Virus record (IMG/VR): IMGVR_UViG_3300021957_000035 | Span: 1 to 60,823 of that record | Direction: 5' to 3' (one strand) | Source: a virus | DNA: 60,823 bases | Shown here: one piece after another, positions 41,972 to 50,933 of the stretch | How positions within the stretch are numbered: position 1 is the stretch's first letter | Layout: each line of letters opens with the position of its first letter | Position numbers and translations under genes: made by a program | The notes under the pieces: generated by a model | Seen by the model: the letters and a program-made list of their open reading frames with translations, nothing else | What the model was told of the DNA's origin: nothing | Databases searched by the model: none

Positions 41972-44900
41972 TTATGCGAAGTTTCCTATATAGTTTACTA
42001 GGACTTCTGTTGAACTTACTACCATATACGATAATACTGATGTTGAATTAGCACCTGTATACTGTGTAATAGTAGCACCTCCGACTGGTGTTTTGCAAGA
42101 AGACGGTAAGGTAAAGTCTCTACCTCCCGTAGAATCTTGTTTTAATACAATAGTACCTGAACTTGTAACTGCATTAGCTAAATTTGATAAAGTAAATGTA
42201 GTATCTGCTTGCATAGTAACTACATGAAAGTTAGATGCAGTCATATCAATAGTAGTAGCCGAAGTAGAGGCAGTAACAGTATTTGCTGTTGATTTAACAA
42301 TACCACCAACATTAGCAGTACCAGACAAGTGAAGGTCTTTCCAACGCTTATCGGATTTACCTAAGTCTATCGCATTGTCTGCATCAGAGCCATTTTGTTT
42401 AGGAACAATGGTATTGTCTTTAAAGCGCAATCCTGAATGATTAGCACTACCGTCTATAACAAAGTCACCGTTGCTGTCAGTCCCAATACTCCCCACAGTG
42501 GTGCCATCTTTGCGGAACACTGCAATGTCGCCGTCACTATCTTCACGATTAAGTATTTGTGCAATGCCAGTTCTTGTTGCCGTTAATAAACCACTAGCCT
42601 GTAACTCAATACCATTTGTATTATTGTAAGTATCTGCTGAAGTCTTACCCACCAACAAGTTACCGCTGCTGTCGATGACTAATCTATTTGCAGAAGCATC
42701 TACGTCCCTTATCGTAAAACCGCTATTGGCAACTCCGGGTGTACCTGCTGTTATTTGAAAGTTATCGGCATTTGCATTACTGTGGCTTAGATTTATTGCA
42801 GGGAGTGATGATGAGCCTGTGCTAATGCTTAGGTTGCCAGTCATAGTACCGCCAGCTAAAGGTAATTTAGTAGCAATTGAATCAGTAACAGTAGTGCTAA
42901 AGTTAGCGTCATCATTTAAAGCTGCTGCTAACTCGTTAAGAGTATCTAAAGTAGAAGGTGCTGAGTCAACAAGGCTAGACACAGAAGTGTCAACATACTG
43001 TTTTGTTGCTGCACCTAAATTAACACTAGGATTAGCATTAAGAATTAAATTGCCAGTCATAGTGCCACCAGCTTTTGGCAATGCTGCGTTAGCAGTAGTA
43101 CCCTGTGCGGCTGTAGCATAGTCGGAGCTATCAAATGCTTTAACTTGTGATAGGTTAGTAACTTCGCTATCCATTAAGGCACCAGCGGCAGTAACATTAG
43201 TAGTATCTGTTACATCAGCAGAGGCTTCTATGTTATTTAATTTAGTATGATCACTGTCAGTAAATACATTACTATCTGTAGCCGATTCTACAAGAGTACG
43301 TATTTCAGCTGCAGTTTGATCTGCAGTTGCAGAGGCTTCAATTCCATTAATTTTAGTTTTATCCGCTGCAGACATTAATCCTGCTGCAGAAGTAGTAGCG
43401 GCACTATAAACAGTATCACTATCATCTACCCATGCATAATCACTACCATTCCAAGCTAAAATTTGATTATTACCTGCCGAGGATTGATTAAGATGTGTAT
43501 CTACATCACTATTAGCATATCCTGCAGGAACACTTGCCCAATCATAATCACTACCATTCCAAGACAAATATTCTCCGCTTGAAGCTGTAGAAGTATTTAA
43601 ATGAGAATCTACATTACTATTGGCGTATTGAGCACTTCCTGAAATTGTAAGAGAGTTACCCGCATCATTATAGTTTAAAGTAATTCCAGTTCCAGCTGTA
43701 AGTAACCCACCTACAACATCTTGAATAGCTTCTGTTGTAGCTGCTGTAGCTCCCCAATTTGATCCATCATAAACTTTAAGCGAACTATCAGTTGAGTTAA
43801 AATACAATGCACCTGTTATAAGAGCATTACCGTCGTTGTCAACTGAAGGATCAGAAGATTTACTTCCTAAGTATCGATCATCAAAACTGTCTAAAGCAGC
43901 TTCAGCTGCTGTTTGAGCAGTCTGAGCGGAAGTCGCACTTGATGCAGCACCAGTTGCTGAACTTGCAGCCGCAGTAGCACTACTAGCAGCATTTGTCTCT
44001 GCTGTTTCTGCATTAGTTTCAGCAGTCTCCGCAGCAGTTTTAGCGGTCTCAGCAGCGACCTTTGAAGTATTAGCAGCAGTAGCAGAATTAGAAGCATTAG
44101 TAGCACTTGTAGCTGCTGCAGTAGCTGAGTTTCCAGCATTAGTTGCAGAAGTAGACGCGCTCGTAGCACTAGTAGTAGCCGAAGTAGCAGCGTTAGTTGC
44201 TGTTACAGAAGGCGCTTGCCATGCTGAACCACTATAAAATTTAATTACATTGTCAGTGCTATTATAATACATAGCACCTTCTACTAAGGCATTACCGTCA
44301 TTATCAACACTTGGATCAGAACTTTTGGTTCCTAAAAACTTATCGTCAAAATTATCAAAAGCTAATTCGGTTGCTGCTTGCGCTGTTTGTGCTGCTGTAG
44401 CAGACGTAGCTGCATTAGTAGCAGAAGTTGAGGCACCGCTTGCAGAAGTAGCCGCATTAGTAGCTGAAGTAGATGCTCCACTAGCAGAGGTAGCAGCATT
44501 AGTTGCTGATGTAGCAGCAGCGGTTGCGCTATTACCTGCGTTAGTAGCTGATGTAGCAGAATTAGTAGCACTAGTCGAAGCACTGCTTGCGCTTGAAGCA
44601 GCTGCTGTAGCTGAGTTCCCTGCATTAGTTTCTGAAGTGGCTGAGTTAGTAGCGGATGTAGCAGCACTAGTTGCAGATGTAGCTGCTGCTGTAGCACTAT
44701 TAGAAGCTGCTGTGGCACTTGTCGCTGCATTATTTGCTAAAGTGCTAGCAGTTGATGCACTACCCGCAGAATTATTAGCTGACGTTAAAGAAGAGGCCGC
44801 TGAAGTGGCGGCACTAGTGGCACTAGTAGCTGCTGCTGTAGCACTATTAGAGGCTGCTGCTTCAGGGGATTCCCATGCTGTTCCATTATAAAACTTAATA

Positions 44901-45985
44901 GCATTATTTGTACTGTTGTAGTACATAGCACCTTCTACTAAAGCATTACCATCATTATCTAGAGTTGGATCTGATGCTTTAGTGCCTAAGAACTTATCAT
45001 CAAAGTTATCAAATAATAACTCTACTGCTGCTCTGTCTGTTGCTGTATCAGTCTTATAGTTAAGAGCACTTGCAGCTGAAGCAGTAGCTGAAGTCGCACT
45101 ACTAGCTGCACTTATAGCATTTGCTGCTGCATTAGAAGAATGATTCCCCGCTGTAGTAGCTGAGTTAGCCGCTGCAGTAGCTGAAGATCCTGCACTAGCT
45201 GCACTATTAGCAGAATTAGTTTCTGAGGTGGCTGCAGCAGTTTTACTAGCTGTGGCGCTAGTATCAGAACTAGAAGCAGACGTAGCAGATGCAGCAGCTG
45301 CAGTAGCGCTATTCCCTGCATTAGTTTCTGAAGTAGCCGCATTGGTTTCGCTAGTAGCTGCATTAGCTGCTTTCGTAGTAGCTGTTGAAGCACTCGCTGA
45401 AGCATTAGTAGCACTCGTGGCTGCATTAGTTTCTGCTGTTTCAGCGTTAGTCTCTGCTGTTTCAGCTGCGACCTTAGAAGTGTTAGCTGCTGTCGCAGAG
45501 GTAGCTGCTGCTGTAGCCGAAGTAGCTGCTGCGGTAGCACTGTTAGCCGCTGCAGTAGCCGATGTAGTTGCTAATGCAATAGGATATTGCCAAGTATTTA
45601 CGTTGTATACACCTAAAGCAGAGGTTGTAGTATCAAAGTACATAGCTCCGTTTTGAAGAGCATTACCATCATTATCGAGGCTAGGTGCTGAAGACTTAGA
45701 GCCTAAAAACACATCATCAACAGTATCTGCTGCTGTTTCTGTAGCGACCTTTAAAGCAGTAATAGATGCAATTAAATTAGCACCACCAAGATTTACATCT
45801 TGTACTTGTTGTCCTGCTGAGTTACTTATTATTACGTGAAAGTCTCCATTACTATCAATAGAGGCATTTGTGATAGAATCACCTTTAGCGCCTTGACCAC
45901 CTGTTCTAGACAGGGTAAGGTTAACATCTTGTGATGTGCTTGTTAAAGCATAGTTGTTTCCATTAATTGTAATAGCATAAGACAT
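41972..45985 (-). CDS. Long tail fibre with Ala/Ser/Thr-rich coiled repeats
   Basis: The 1,337-residue protein begins MSYAITINGNNYALTSTSQDV and a short GQGAKGDS collagen-like turn. Four copies of a folded module (FDDKFLG-K-SDP-DNDGNAL-EGAMYYNST) are joined by long SATNAATSA-type repeats, likely trimeric coiled rods. The C-terminal 450 residues are beta-rich (SSGNLLVGKTSADTYNNTNGIELQASG and so on) and end with VSSTEVLVNYIGNFA. No S74-type chaperone end is seen. It should form a side or central fibre used in host recognition. Confidence 0.85.
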   Translation of the reverse strand: MSYAITINGNNYALTSTSQDVNLTLSRTGGQGAKGDSITNASIDSNGDFHVIISNSAGQQVQDVNLGGANLIASITALKVATETAADTVDDVFLGSKSSAPSLDNDGNALQNGAMYFDTTTSALGVYNVNTWQYPIALATTSATAAANSATAAATSATAAATSATAANTSKVAAETAETNAETAETNAATSATNASASASTATTKAANAATSETNAATSETNAGNSATAAAASATSASSSDTSATASKTAAATSETNSANSAASAGSSATAAANSATTAGNHSSNAAANAISAASSATSATASAASALNYKTDTATDRAAVELLFDNFDDKFLGTKASDPTLDNDGNALVEGAMYYNSTNNAIKFYNGTAWESPEAAASNSATAAATSATSAATSAASSLTSANNSAGSASTASTLANNAATSATAASNSATAAATSATSAATSATNSATSETNAGNSATAAASSASSASTSATNSATSATNAGNSATAAATSATNAATSASGASTSATNAATSASGASTSATNAATSATAAQTAQAATELAFDNFDDKFLGTKSSDPSVDNDGNALVEGAMYYNSTDNVIKFYSGSAWQAPSVTATNAATSATTSATSASTSATNAGNSATAAATSATNASNSATAANTSKVAAETAKTAAETAETNAETAETNAASSATAAASSATGAASSATSAQTAQTAAEAALDSFDDRYLGSKSSDPSVDNDGNALITGALYFNSTDSSLKVYDGSNWGATAATTEAIQDVVGGLLTAGTGITLNYNDAGNSLTISGSAQYANSNVDSHLNTSTASSGEYLSWNGSDYDWASVPAGYANSDVDTHLNQSSAGNNQILAWNGSDYAWVDDSDTVYSAATTSAAGLMSAADKTKINGIEASATADQTAAEIRTLVESATDSNVFTDSDHTKLNNIEASADVTDTTNVTAAGALMDSEVTNLSQVKAFDSSDYATAAQGTTANAALPKAGGTMTGNLILNANPSVNLGAATKQYVDTSVSSLVDSAPSTLDTLNELAAALNDDANFSTTVTDSIATKLPLAGGTMTGNLSISTGSSSLPAINLSHSNANADNFQITAGTPGVANSGFTIRDVDASANRLVIDSSGNLLVGKTSADTYNNTNGIELQASGLLTATRTGIAQILNREDSDGDIAVFRKDGTTVGSIGTDSNGDFVIDGSANHSGLRFKDNTIVPKQNGSDADNAIDLGKSDKRWKDLHLSGTANVGGIVKSTANTVTASTSATTIDMTASNFHVVTMQADTTFTLSNLANAVTSSGTIVLKQDSTGGRDFTLPSSCKTPVGGATITQYTGANSTSVLSYMVVSSTEVLVNYIGNFA

Positions 45986-46432
45986 TTAGCTTGCCTCCGT
46001 AGGAGAGTAGCGTACTTCTACAAGGCCACGCATAGGTTTCCAAATTTGTTGTGCTGTTCCTACACCCGTGTCTTTAATTTCAAGACCTATAAAACCATAG
46101 ACAGGTTTATCAGGAATAGGGTAAGTTCCCCATGTATCGATAAGAGTATGTGGAATAACAATTTCAAATTGATTATCTGTAGGAGTACTATCAAGAATAG
46201 TTAAAGTAGTAATAACAGGATTACTAGAGTCAACATCAGTGGGTGTAGCTCCAGTTCCTTGAGTGTTATTACCCTCTACTACTTTAGCAGTAATGGTGTA
46301 GCCTGATAAGTTAGTAAGCCAACCTACAGTAATATTTAATCTTGTTTGTTCACCTTTTACAACAGATGCAAGTATAGCACCGTCATCCGTTATTAAGTCT
46401 TTTGACTTAGATGTTATATTTGAACGCGGCAT
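45986..46432 (-). CDS. Fibre-associated structural protein (148 aa)
   Basis: A beta-rich 148-residue protein with VKGEQTRLNITVGWLTNLSGYTITAKVVEG and a C-terminal PVYGFIGLEIKDTG. Similar proteins commonly precede the main fibre gene in marine phages and may connect the fibre to the tail. It directly abuts the 1,337-residue fibre gene. No named family recognised with certainty. Confidence 0.55.
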   Translation of the reverse strand: MPRSNITSKSKDLITDDGAILASVVKGEQTRLNITVGWLTNLSGYTITAKVVEGNNTQGTGATPTDVDSSNPVITTLTILDSTPTDNQFEIVIPHTLIDTWGTYPIPDKPVYGFIGLEIKDTGVGTAQQIWKPMRGLVEVRYSPTEAS

Positions 46433-46474
46433 GTGTAGTTTCCTTTCTACCGATCCTCAGATGGGCATTAAAAG

Positions 46475-46855
46475 CTATTTCTTTTTATTTAATTTCTTTT
46501 TAATCTTTTTCGGTTGTTGGGAAACTTTCTTTCCCTTTGCAAGATCAGCTCGCTTTTTTCGAGTGGTGGCGGCATACTGAGCTTTGGTAAGCTTGTTGCG
46601 CTCTGCTTTAGGAAGATAACGCTCACCAGTAGCGTTTTTACCACTAATGCTATTCTTCCCACTCTTTGTTCCCCAATCTTGCTTAGTCCATTTAGTCATA
46701 GACTTTTGGGCTTTAGTTTTTGAGCCTGTGTACTTGCCGCCTCTTTCTTTATAGATCTTAGCGGCAAGTTGCATTGCTCTAGCAGAATGCCCACCCATAC
46801 GAGACACTGCTGTTTTCTTTGCGCTTTCCCATAAGCGTGGATTTGATCTGCCCAT
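46475..46855 (-). CDS. Basic protein of the packaging region (126 aa, DUF5872-like)
   Basis: Strongly basic. The N-terminus NPRLWESAKKTAVSRMGGHSARAMQLAAKIY and central KSMTKWTKQDWGTKSGK are recognisable from marine phage and virus proteins of unknown function (DUF5872-like). The tail is nearly all Lys. It is one of four consecutive basic proteins downstream of the large terminase gene; DNA condensation in the virion is a reasonable guess. Confidence 0.65.
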   Translation of the reverse strand: MGRSNPRLWESAKKTAVSRMGGHSARAMQLAAKIYKERGGKYTGSKTKAQKSMTKWTKQDWGTKSGKNSISGKNATGERYLPKAERNKLTKAQYAATTRKKRADLAKGKKVSQQPKKIKKKLNKKK

Positions 46856-46856
46856 T

Positions 46857-46928
46857 TTATTTCTTCTTGCCGCCTTTTTTAGGTGGACGACCGCGTTTAG
46901 TTCCGTAAGTACCTTTACCTGATGGCAT
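46857..46928 (-). CDS. 23-residue AT-hook miniprotein
   Basis: ATG at 46926-46928 and TAA at 46857-46859. It encodes MPSGKGTYGTKRGRPPKKGG plus a KKK tail, with RGRPPKK a canonical AT-hook core (minor-groove binder). AAGGAAATAA precedes the start. It lies two bases from each neighbouring basic gene, supporting translation. Similar tiny GKGTYG-GRP proteins occur in marine phages. Confidence 0.7.
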   Translation of the reverse strand: MPSGKGTYGTKRGRPPKKGGKKK

Positions 46929-46930
46929 AA

Positions 46931-47281
46931 TTATTTCCTTCCTGTTGATCGTTGTCTACGAGCTTTTGCAGAAGCTAATTGAGCCTTGCGTAAAGCTGCT
47001 TTTTGTTTTCCAGTCATAGGACGACCTTTAAGTCTATCTTCACGAATGTATGGCCCCATTCGAGGATCTGCTTGAATTGCACCATGTAGTCCTTTAAGCT
47101 TGCCTATGCTTTTAGGATAATTCGTAATGCCAAATTTAGATGCATATGAACTTACAGACTTACCTTTAAACATCTTAGCTGCTATGCGATTTGTTGATAC
47201 TCGTGATTTTATAGCTTGTAGTCTTATGCTTCTTTCTTCTCTTAATTTTTTGCGTAAAGCACTTGTATATGAACTTGCCAT
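46931..47281 (-). CDS. Basic hypothetical protein (116 aa)
   Basis: Lys/Arg-rich throughout, starting MASSYTSALRKKLREERSIRL and ending RKAQLASAKARRQRSTGRK. No family recognised. It is embedded in the cluster of basic proteins between terminase and fibres and may bind nucleic acid. Confidence 0.6.
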   Translation of the reverse strand: MASSYTSALRKKLREERSIRLQAIKSRVSTNRIAAKMFKGKSVSSYASKFGITNYPKSIGKLKGLHGAIQADPRMGPYIREDRLKGRPMTGKQKAALRKAQLASAKARRQRSTGRK

Positions 47282-47292
47282 AATAATTTCCT

Positions 47293-48102
47293 TTATCTAT
47301 CGGTAACTCTACGTTTATTAAGACCTAAACGCCGACCAAGACGACTATTTGAAAGGTCATTCCCTTTTCTTCTAGCTGCAGCTGAAGCTTTTCTGGCTTT
47401 TTCTAATGCAGCTTTTTGAGCAGCACTCCCCCATTTTTTAGCATTTCCAGGAGCACTCTTTGCAGTAGCTTTTACATTCTTTTTAGCCATAAAAACTTTA
47501 CCACTAGCAATAGTTTTAGCTCTAGAAAACTTTGAACCAAACCCAACATTATCTTTTACAGCGGCTTTAACCTTACGACCTGTTTCCGAATTTTTTGCTC
47601 TACGAAAACTTTTAACTAATCTGCTTGGTGTTTTACTTCCGCTTTGGCCAAATTTACGGTTAGCTTTTTCACGACCACTTTCACCTTTAAATCTGTTAGT
47701 TTGACGAGTAGCTCTTTCACGACCACTTTCTTTAATAGATGTAGCTGCTTTACGAATACCTTTTTCACGACCAGTTTGACGTACCGTCGAACCTGTCTTG
47801 CGAACAGCCTTTTCACGACTAGTTTGGCGTACTGTTGAACCTGCCTTGCGAACAGCCTTTTCACGATTAGTTTGAGTTACAGTAGAACCTATTTTACGAA
47901 CCGCACCCTCTCGTGCAGTTTGAGTTACAGTAGATCCTATCTTACGAACAGCTTTTTCACGACTACTTTCGTAAATAAATTCCCCTGCATCTTTAATGCC
48001 ACCCTCCCTAGCGTCAGGTCTACGAGAGGCTCTGTATGCCGCAATTTTTCCTAGTATTTTGTTATATGCTTTTTGGGATGGTCTATAATATTTTTCTGCC
48101 AT
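47293..48102 (-). CDS. Basic repeat protein (269 aa) with seven 16-residue repeats
   Basis: Residues 48-159 consist of seven 16-residue units, the best being REKAVRKIGSTVTQTA. Each has about five basic residues in its first half, so the chain could lie along DNA. The C-terminal 110 residues are Lys/Ala/Arg-rich, like histone tails (KAAVKDNVG, KKNVKATAKSA). It lies 15 bases after terminase large subunit. A DNA-compacting or packaging-associated virion protein is plausible; no homologue known to me. Confidence 0.65.
   Translation of the reverse strand: MAEKYYRPSQKAYNKILGKIAAYRASRRPDAREGGIKDAGEFIYESSREKAVRKIGSTVTQTAREGAVRKIGSTVTQTNREKAVRKAGSTVRQTSREKAVRKTGSTVRQTGREKGIRKAATSIKESGRERATRQTNRFKGESGREKANRKFGQSGSKTPSRLVKSFRRAKNSETGRKVKAAVKDNVGFGSKFSRAKTIASGKVFMAKKNVKATAKSAPGNAKKWGSAAQKAALEKARKASAAARRKGNDLSNSRLGRRLGLNKRRVTDR
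47626..47961 (-). repeat. 48-bp coding tandem repeat, seven units
   Basis: Seven in-frame 48-bp units encode the REKAVRK...STV.QT repeats. The first four are closely alike in DNA and the last three are diverged, suggesting growth by duplication at the 5' side. Confidence 0.8.
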
Positions 48103-48117
48103 TTATTTATTCCTTTG

Positions 48118-49446
48118 TTAAAAACTAAACCCGCGCTTAACGACTTTAGTTCCTGCTCTAATTGGGTACAGATATTCTACTGCATAACGCAGGGCATCTG
48201 TCCAGTGTTCAATACCTTCCTTTTTGTCAATCGTAGCACTATCTGGGTTAGACTCTACCCACTGTGTACGCTCTAGAGACCTTATTGTATTAACACACTT
48301 AGGGTGTATAAGCATGTCAATATCACCATTGGCGTTCTTAAACTTTTTATTTACAGCTGCTACTGAGTCTACAATCGGTGGAGCTTTTGTGTGTGCTCTG
48401 GTGACGATCTTGTTTGTCTCTAGGATCTTGAAATCGGTAACACCGACAGCAGCTGAAGTTTTTCTCGCCCTCCCAGAAGGATCCGGATAGCTAATGATAC
48501 GATGACCATTATACTTTTCCGTAAGCGCCCTTGCTAGGGTTTCAGTATCGGGATGTCCTTGCATCTCATCTAAGATGTGTATTTGACTACCCCTAATTGC
48601 GAAGATAACTGATGCCATAATACCAACGTTAAAGTCGATAGCTACATGAACATCCTCTTCGTCTTGGAATGAAGGAAGTGTTTTGTCTATATGATCCTTG
48701 CGGTTAAATGTATAGAATACATTGGTGCCAGAGTCTTCGAAGCTTGCAGTATACTCTCTGGCAAACTTTAAAGGATCAAGTGTTAGTTTTACTCTCTCAA
48801 TTTCCTCTTCATCAAGGAATGGAGAATCGTGATATGTGTAATGATAGTTCTTCCAGTCTTCATCAGAATCTTGTCTGTTATACATCTCATAAAAGTAGTC
48901 ATAACCTTTGGGAGTGCTAATAATAAGCGCTCTACCTGAGTTAGCTCCAAACTTCTTAGCGTTTTGAGGAGACCAACGAGTACTAACACAAGGTTGTATA
49001 ATAGATTCCCAAGACTCCTTGAGATTCATACCTGCACCCTTCCATGAAGTAACCTCATCGGCTACTACAAAGTATTGACCTGTACCACGCATACGCTGTG
49101 ATGCCTCATACGACCATAACTTTAATTGTACATTTCTAGGAAACCAAAACGTACCAGCAGCTTTAGATGCTTTATCAGCAAAGTCTTCCATGCCTAACTG
49201 CCAAGCTATTAGTGGATAGTAAATATCTACTGCCTGAGAGTAAGTAGGTGCTATTAGTGCTACGTTCTTATTAGGTACTGACTCGTCTAATTCCATTAAC
49301 TCTTGTACTGCTACGATAGCTGCTGTTGCTGCTAAGTAAGACTTACCAAAGCCACGACTAGCATTAACTACTGCATATCTGCAAGACTTATCTACGAACA
49401 GATCTCTGATAACATCAGACTGTCCTTCATGTAAATTAATTTCCAT
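48118..49446 (-). CDS. terL: Terminase large subunit
   Basis: The 442-residue protein has Walker A VVNASRGFGKSYLA (K35), Walker B QYFVVADEV (about residues 124-132), a coupling motif LIISTPKGYDYFYEMY and a nuclease-type start VHVAIDFNVGIMASVIFAI with the first catalytic Asp. It is the ATP-driven motor that packages DNA through the portal. It lies downstream of the putative small subunit and two small membrane-protein genes. Confidence 0.95.
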   Translation of the reverse strand: MEINLHEGQSDVIRDLFVDKSCRYAVVNASRGFGKSYLAATAAIVAVQELMELDESVPNKNVALIAPTYSQAVDIYYPLIAWQLGMEDFADKASKAAGTFWFPRNVQLKLWSYEASQRMRGTGQYFVVADEVTSWKGAGMNLKESWESIIQPCVSTRWSPQNAKKFGANSGRALIISTPKGYDYFYEMYNRQDSDEDWKNYHYTYHDSPFLDEEEIERVKLTLDPLKFAREYTASFEDSGTNVFYTFNRKDHIDKTLPSFQDEEDVHVAIDFNVGIMASVIFAIRGSQIHILDEMQGHPDTETLARALTEKYNGHRIISYPDPSGRARKTSAAVGVTDFKILETNKIVTRAHTKAPPIVDSVAAVNKKFKNANGDIDMLIHPKCVNTIRSLERTQWVESNPDSATIDKKEGIEHWTDALRYAVEYLYPIRAGTKVVKRGFSF

Positions 49447-49455
49447 AACTATTCT

Positions 49456-49920
49456 CTAATTTAATGTTGTTAACCATACAAAGCCTGTGAGACAGCCTAG
49501 CAAGAATATTAATAAAAATATTCCAGCACTCCACTCAATTATAGACTGTTTGAGTTCCATCTTACGAAACTCATGGTCCTTTTTCTTTTTACGAATCTCT
49601 GCTTCAATACCTAGAAGCTCTTCCCAATGTGATGGGCCATAGGCAACACAAATAAAGTCTTTTAACTCTTTACGCATTGCTTCTTTTTTCTTTTGTGCAG
49701 CAAATAACTGCATAGCTTGTGCTTCTGTACCACCTCCTAAAGCTTTATACCAAGGTGGATTATCTGTTTGTTTCTGAGCAAAGTCTATGTCAGCCATAGC
49801 ACCTGCCCATTGAGAGAGTTGACCTCCCATGTCTTGTAAGTCTCTACCTATACTGATGCCTTTTTTGATAGCGTTAAACGCAGCCGAGGCTCCAGCAATA
49901 GCAGTAATTGGATCTATCAT
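49456..49920 (-). CDS. Membrane-anchored protein near terminase (154 aa)
   Basis: Starts MIDPITAIAGASAAFNAIKKGISIGRDL, has a charged helical middle and a single C-terminal transmembrane span (WSAGIFLLIFLLGCLTGFVWL). Similar proteins lie near terminase genes of T7-like marine phages. The role is unknown; lysis or virion-internal functions are possible. A second membrane protein gene precedes it. Confidence 0.6.
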   Translation of the reverse strand: MIDPITAIAGASAAFNAIKKGISIGRDLQDMGGQLSQWAGAMADIDFAQKQTDNPPWYKALGGGTEAQAMQLFAAQKKKEAMRKELKDFICVAYGPSHWEELLGIEAEIRKKKKDHEFRKMELKQSIIEWSAGIFLLIFLLGCLTGFVWLTTLN

Positions 49921-49963
49921 AGTATTCCCCTAGCTGTTATTAGTGCTATCAGGGATATATCTT

Positions 49964-50242
49964 TTATCTACCTTGTATACTTTTCTGTCTATCTTGTTCC
50001 ATCATATCTCTGATGGCCTTTATATTCTCATCCATACGTACCATAGTTAAAGCTTGAGTCTGAACTATATCTTCTAAAGCTTCTAAGCGAACCTCTTGGC
50101 GCATTAAGTCTCTAGTATTATTCTGTATAGCATTATCTAAGCTAGATACATACCATACAAGAGCTATTGTTTGAAATAAGATGGCTAAAATAAATGTTAC
50201 AGGCACACTCTTAGAGAGATGCCAAGCGTCTGAATCACTCAT
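49964..50242 (-). CDS. Single-span coiled-coil membrane protein, possible inner spanin
   Basis: The 92-residue protein has one transmembrane span at about residues 12-33, followed by a long coiled coil (RDLMRQEVRLEALEDIVQTQALTM...). N-in, C-out with a periplasmic coil is the topology of Rz-type inner spanins, which in T7-like phages lie near the terminase genes. No outer-membrane lipoprotein partner was found, so the call is tentative. It overlaps terS by eight bases. Confidence 0.45.
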   Translation of the reverse strand: MSDSDAWHLSKSVPVTFILAILFQTIALVWYVSSLDNAIQNNTRDLMRQEVRLEALEDIVQTQALTMVRMDENIKAIRDMMEQDRQKSIQGR

Positions 50243-50603
50243 CGTCTTTTTCCTTATTATTAGTGAGTAATATAGAGATAGGTTTCTTTTCAGTAACCTC
50301 TTGCTCGATCTTGTCAGGGATTTTCTTATAGCCGTACATCATTAAGTTATTAATGAGAGTGCCTTGAGTAGCTACTAGTTGAGCATATGCACCACCACCT
50401 AAAGGTGTTTTACCGCTATGATGATGAGCTAACTGCTCTTCAATGTAGTTATATTTCTTAACCATCATTTCAATAGGATCAAATTGAAGCTCTTCAAGCT
50501 TTCTAACAGACGCCATAGAGTTAATATTCTTAGACCCTTTAGGACGACCAGCGCCTTCACGCCGACCACCCATTTGAGGCTTAGTCGGATTCGGATTAGC
50601 CAT
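50235..50603 (-). CDS. terS: Probable terminase small subunit
   Basis: The 122-residue protein has GGRREGAGRPKGSKN near its start, the AT-hook-like N-terminus frequent in phage small terminases, then a helical central part (EEQLAHHHSG, LVATQGTLINNLMMYGYK) for oligomerisation. It lies upstream of terL and downstream of a structured leader that could include the packaging recognition site. Confidence 0.65.
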   Translation of the reverse strand: MANPNPTKPQMGGRREGAGRPKGSKNINSMASVRKLEELQFDPIEMMVKKYNYIEEQLAHHHSGKTPLGGGAYAQLVATQGTLINNLMMYGYKKIPDKIEQEVTEKKPISILLTNNKEKDDE

Positions 50604-50764
50604 TTTGTTCAGTCCTTCTTTCTGGAATGTTTTTCAATTGAAATTTTTTATAATTATTTTCATATATTTAAAAGAATACTATAATAACTTATTGAAAACA
50701 TTTAATTTCTTATTTATAACCAACCAATACAAAAGTATAGTTTTTAATACTTACACTAAGGATA

Positions 50765-50886
50765 CCAAAGTGATATCAATAACCCCCCGCGCTGTATACG
50801 CAAGAAGCATAGAGAGGATACTATCGGGGGGCATTCAGATCATTCTCTTTCAAGTATCAGTAGAGAAGTCCTAGATATCACTTTGG
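50765..50886 (-). ncRNA. Three-way-junction-like structured element in the terminase leader
   Basis: A perfect 13-bp closing stem (CCAAAGTGATATC 50765-50777 with GATATCACTTTGG 50874-50886) encloses CCCCCCG/CGGGGGG (50783-50789, 50825-50831) and TTCTCT/AGAGAA (50843-50848, 50862-50867). The first inner arm has a further GCG/CGC and a self-complementary GTATAC loop. It begins about 31 bases after promoter copy 4. The remainder of the 320-base gap (50604-50764) is AT-rich with no feature I can name. A packaging RNA, cos/pac site or leader RNA are alternatives. Confidence 0.5.
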
Positions 50887-50913
50887 CAGAGCCTTAGCAA
50901 AGTTATTAAGTTT

Positions 50914-50933
50914 ATTCTTAAACGTCAGGTATT
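50914..50933 (-). promoter_or_regulatory. SP6-like phage promoter, copy 4
   Basis: Minus-strand AATACCTGACGTTTAAGAAT, identical to copies 2 and 3, +1 at about 50917. It overlaps the last codons and TGA stop of the methyltransferase gene. It should drive the terminase, basic-protein, fibre and tail-tip genes. Confidence 0.8.

Noticed and set aside
39935-45656. Long plus-strand and alternate-frame open frames opposite the Thr-rich and Ala-rich fibre genes (for example 41282-41911 and 44325-44891 on the plus strand, 40804-41775 on the minus strand)
   Set aside because: They are by-products of low-complexity repeats read in other frames: their proteins are simple-sequence (Val/Ala, Cys/Ser or Leu/Gln rich), lack ribosome sites and overlap clear structural genes.
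47626-47961. CRISPR-like array of 48-bp repeats
   Set aside because: The units are contiguous, in frame, with no spacers, and encode 16-residue peptide repeats.
48005-48022. A further SP6-like promoter at the AGCGTCAGGT sequence
   Set aside because: Only the short CGTCAGGT part matches; the flanking AAGAA and AATA parts are missing and it lies inside a coding repeat region.
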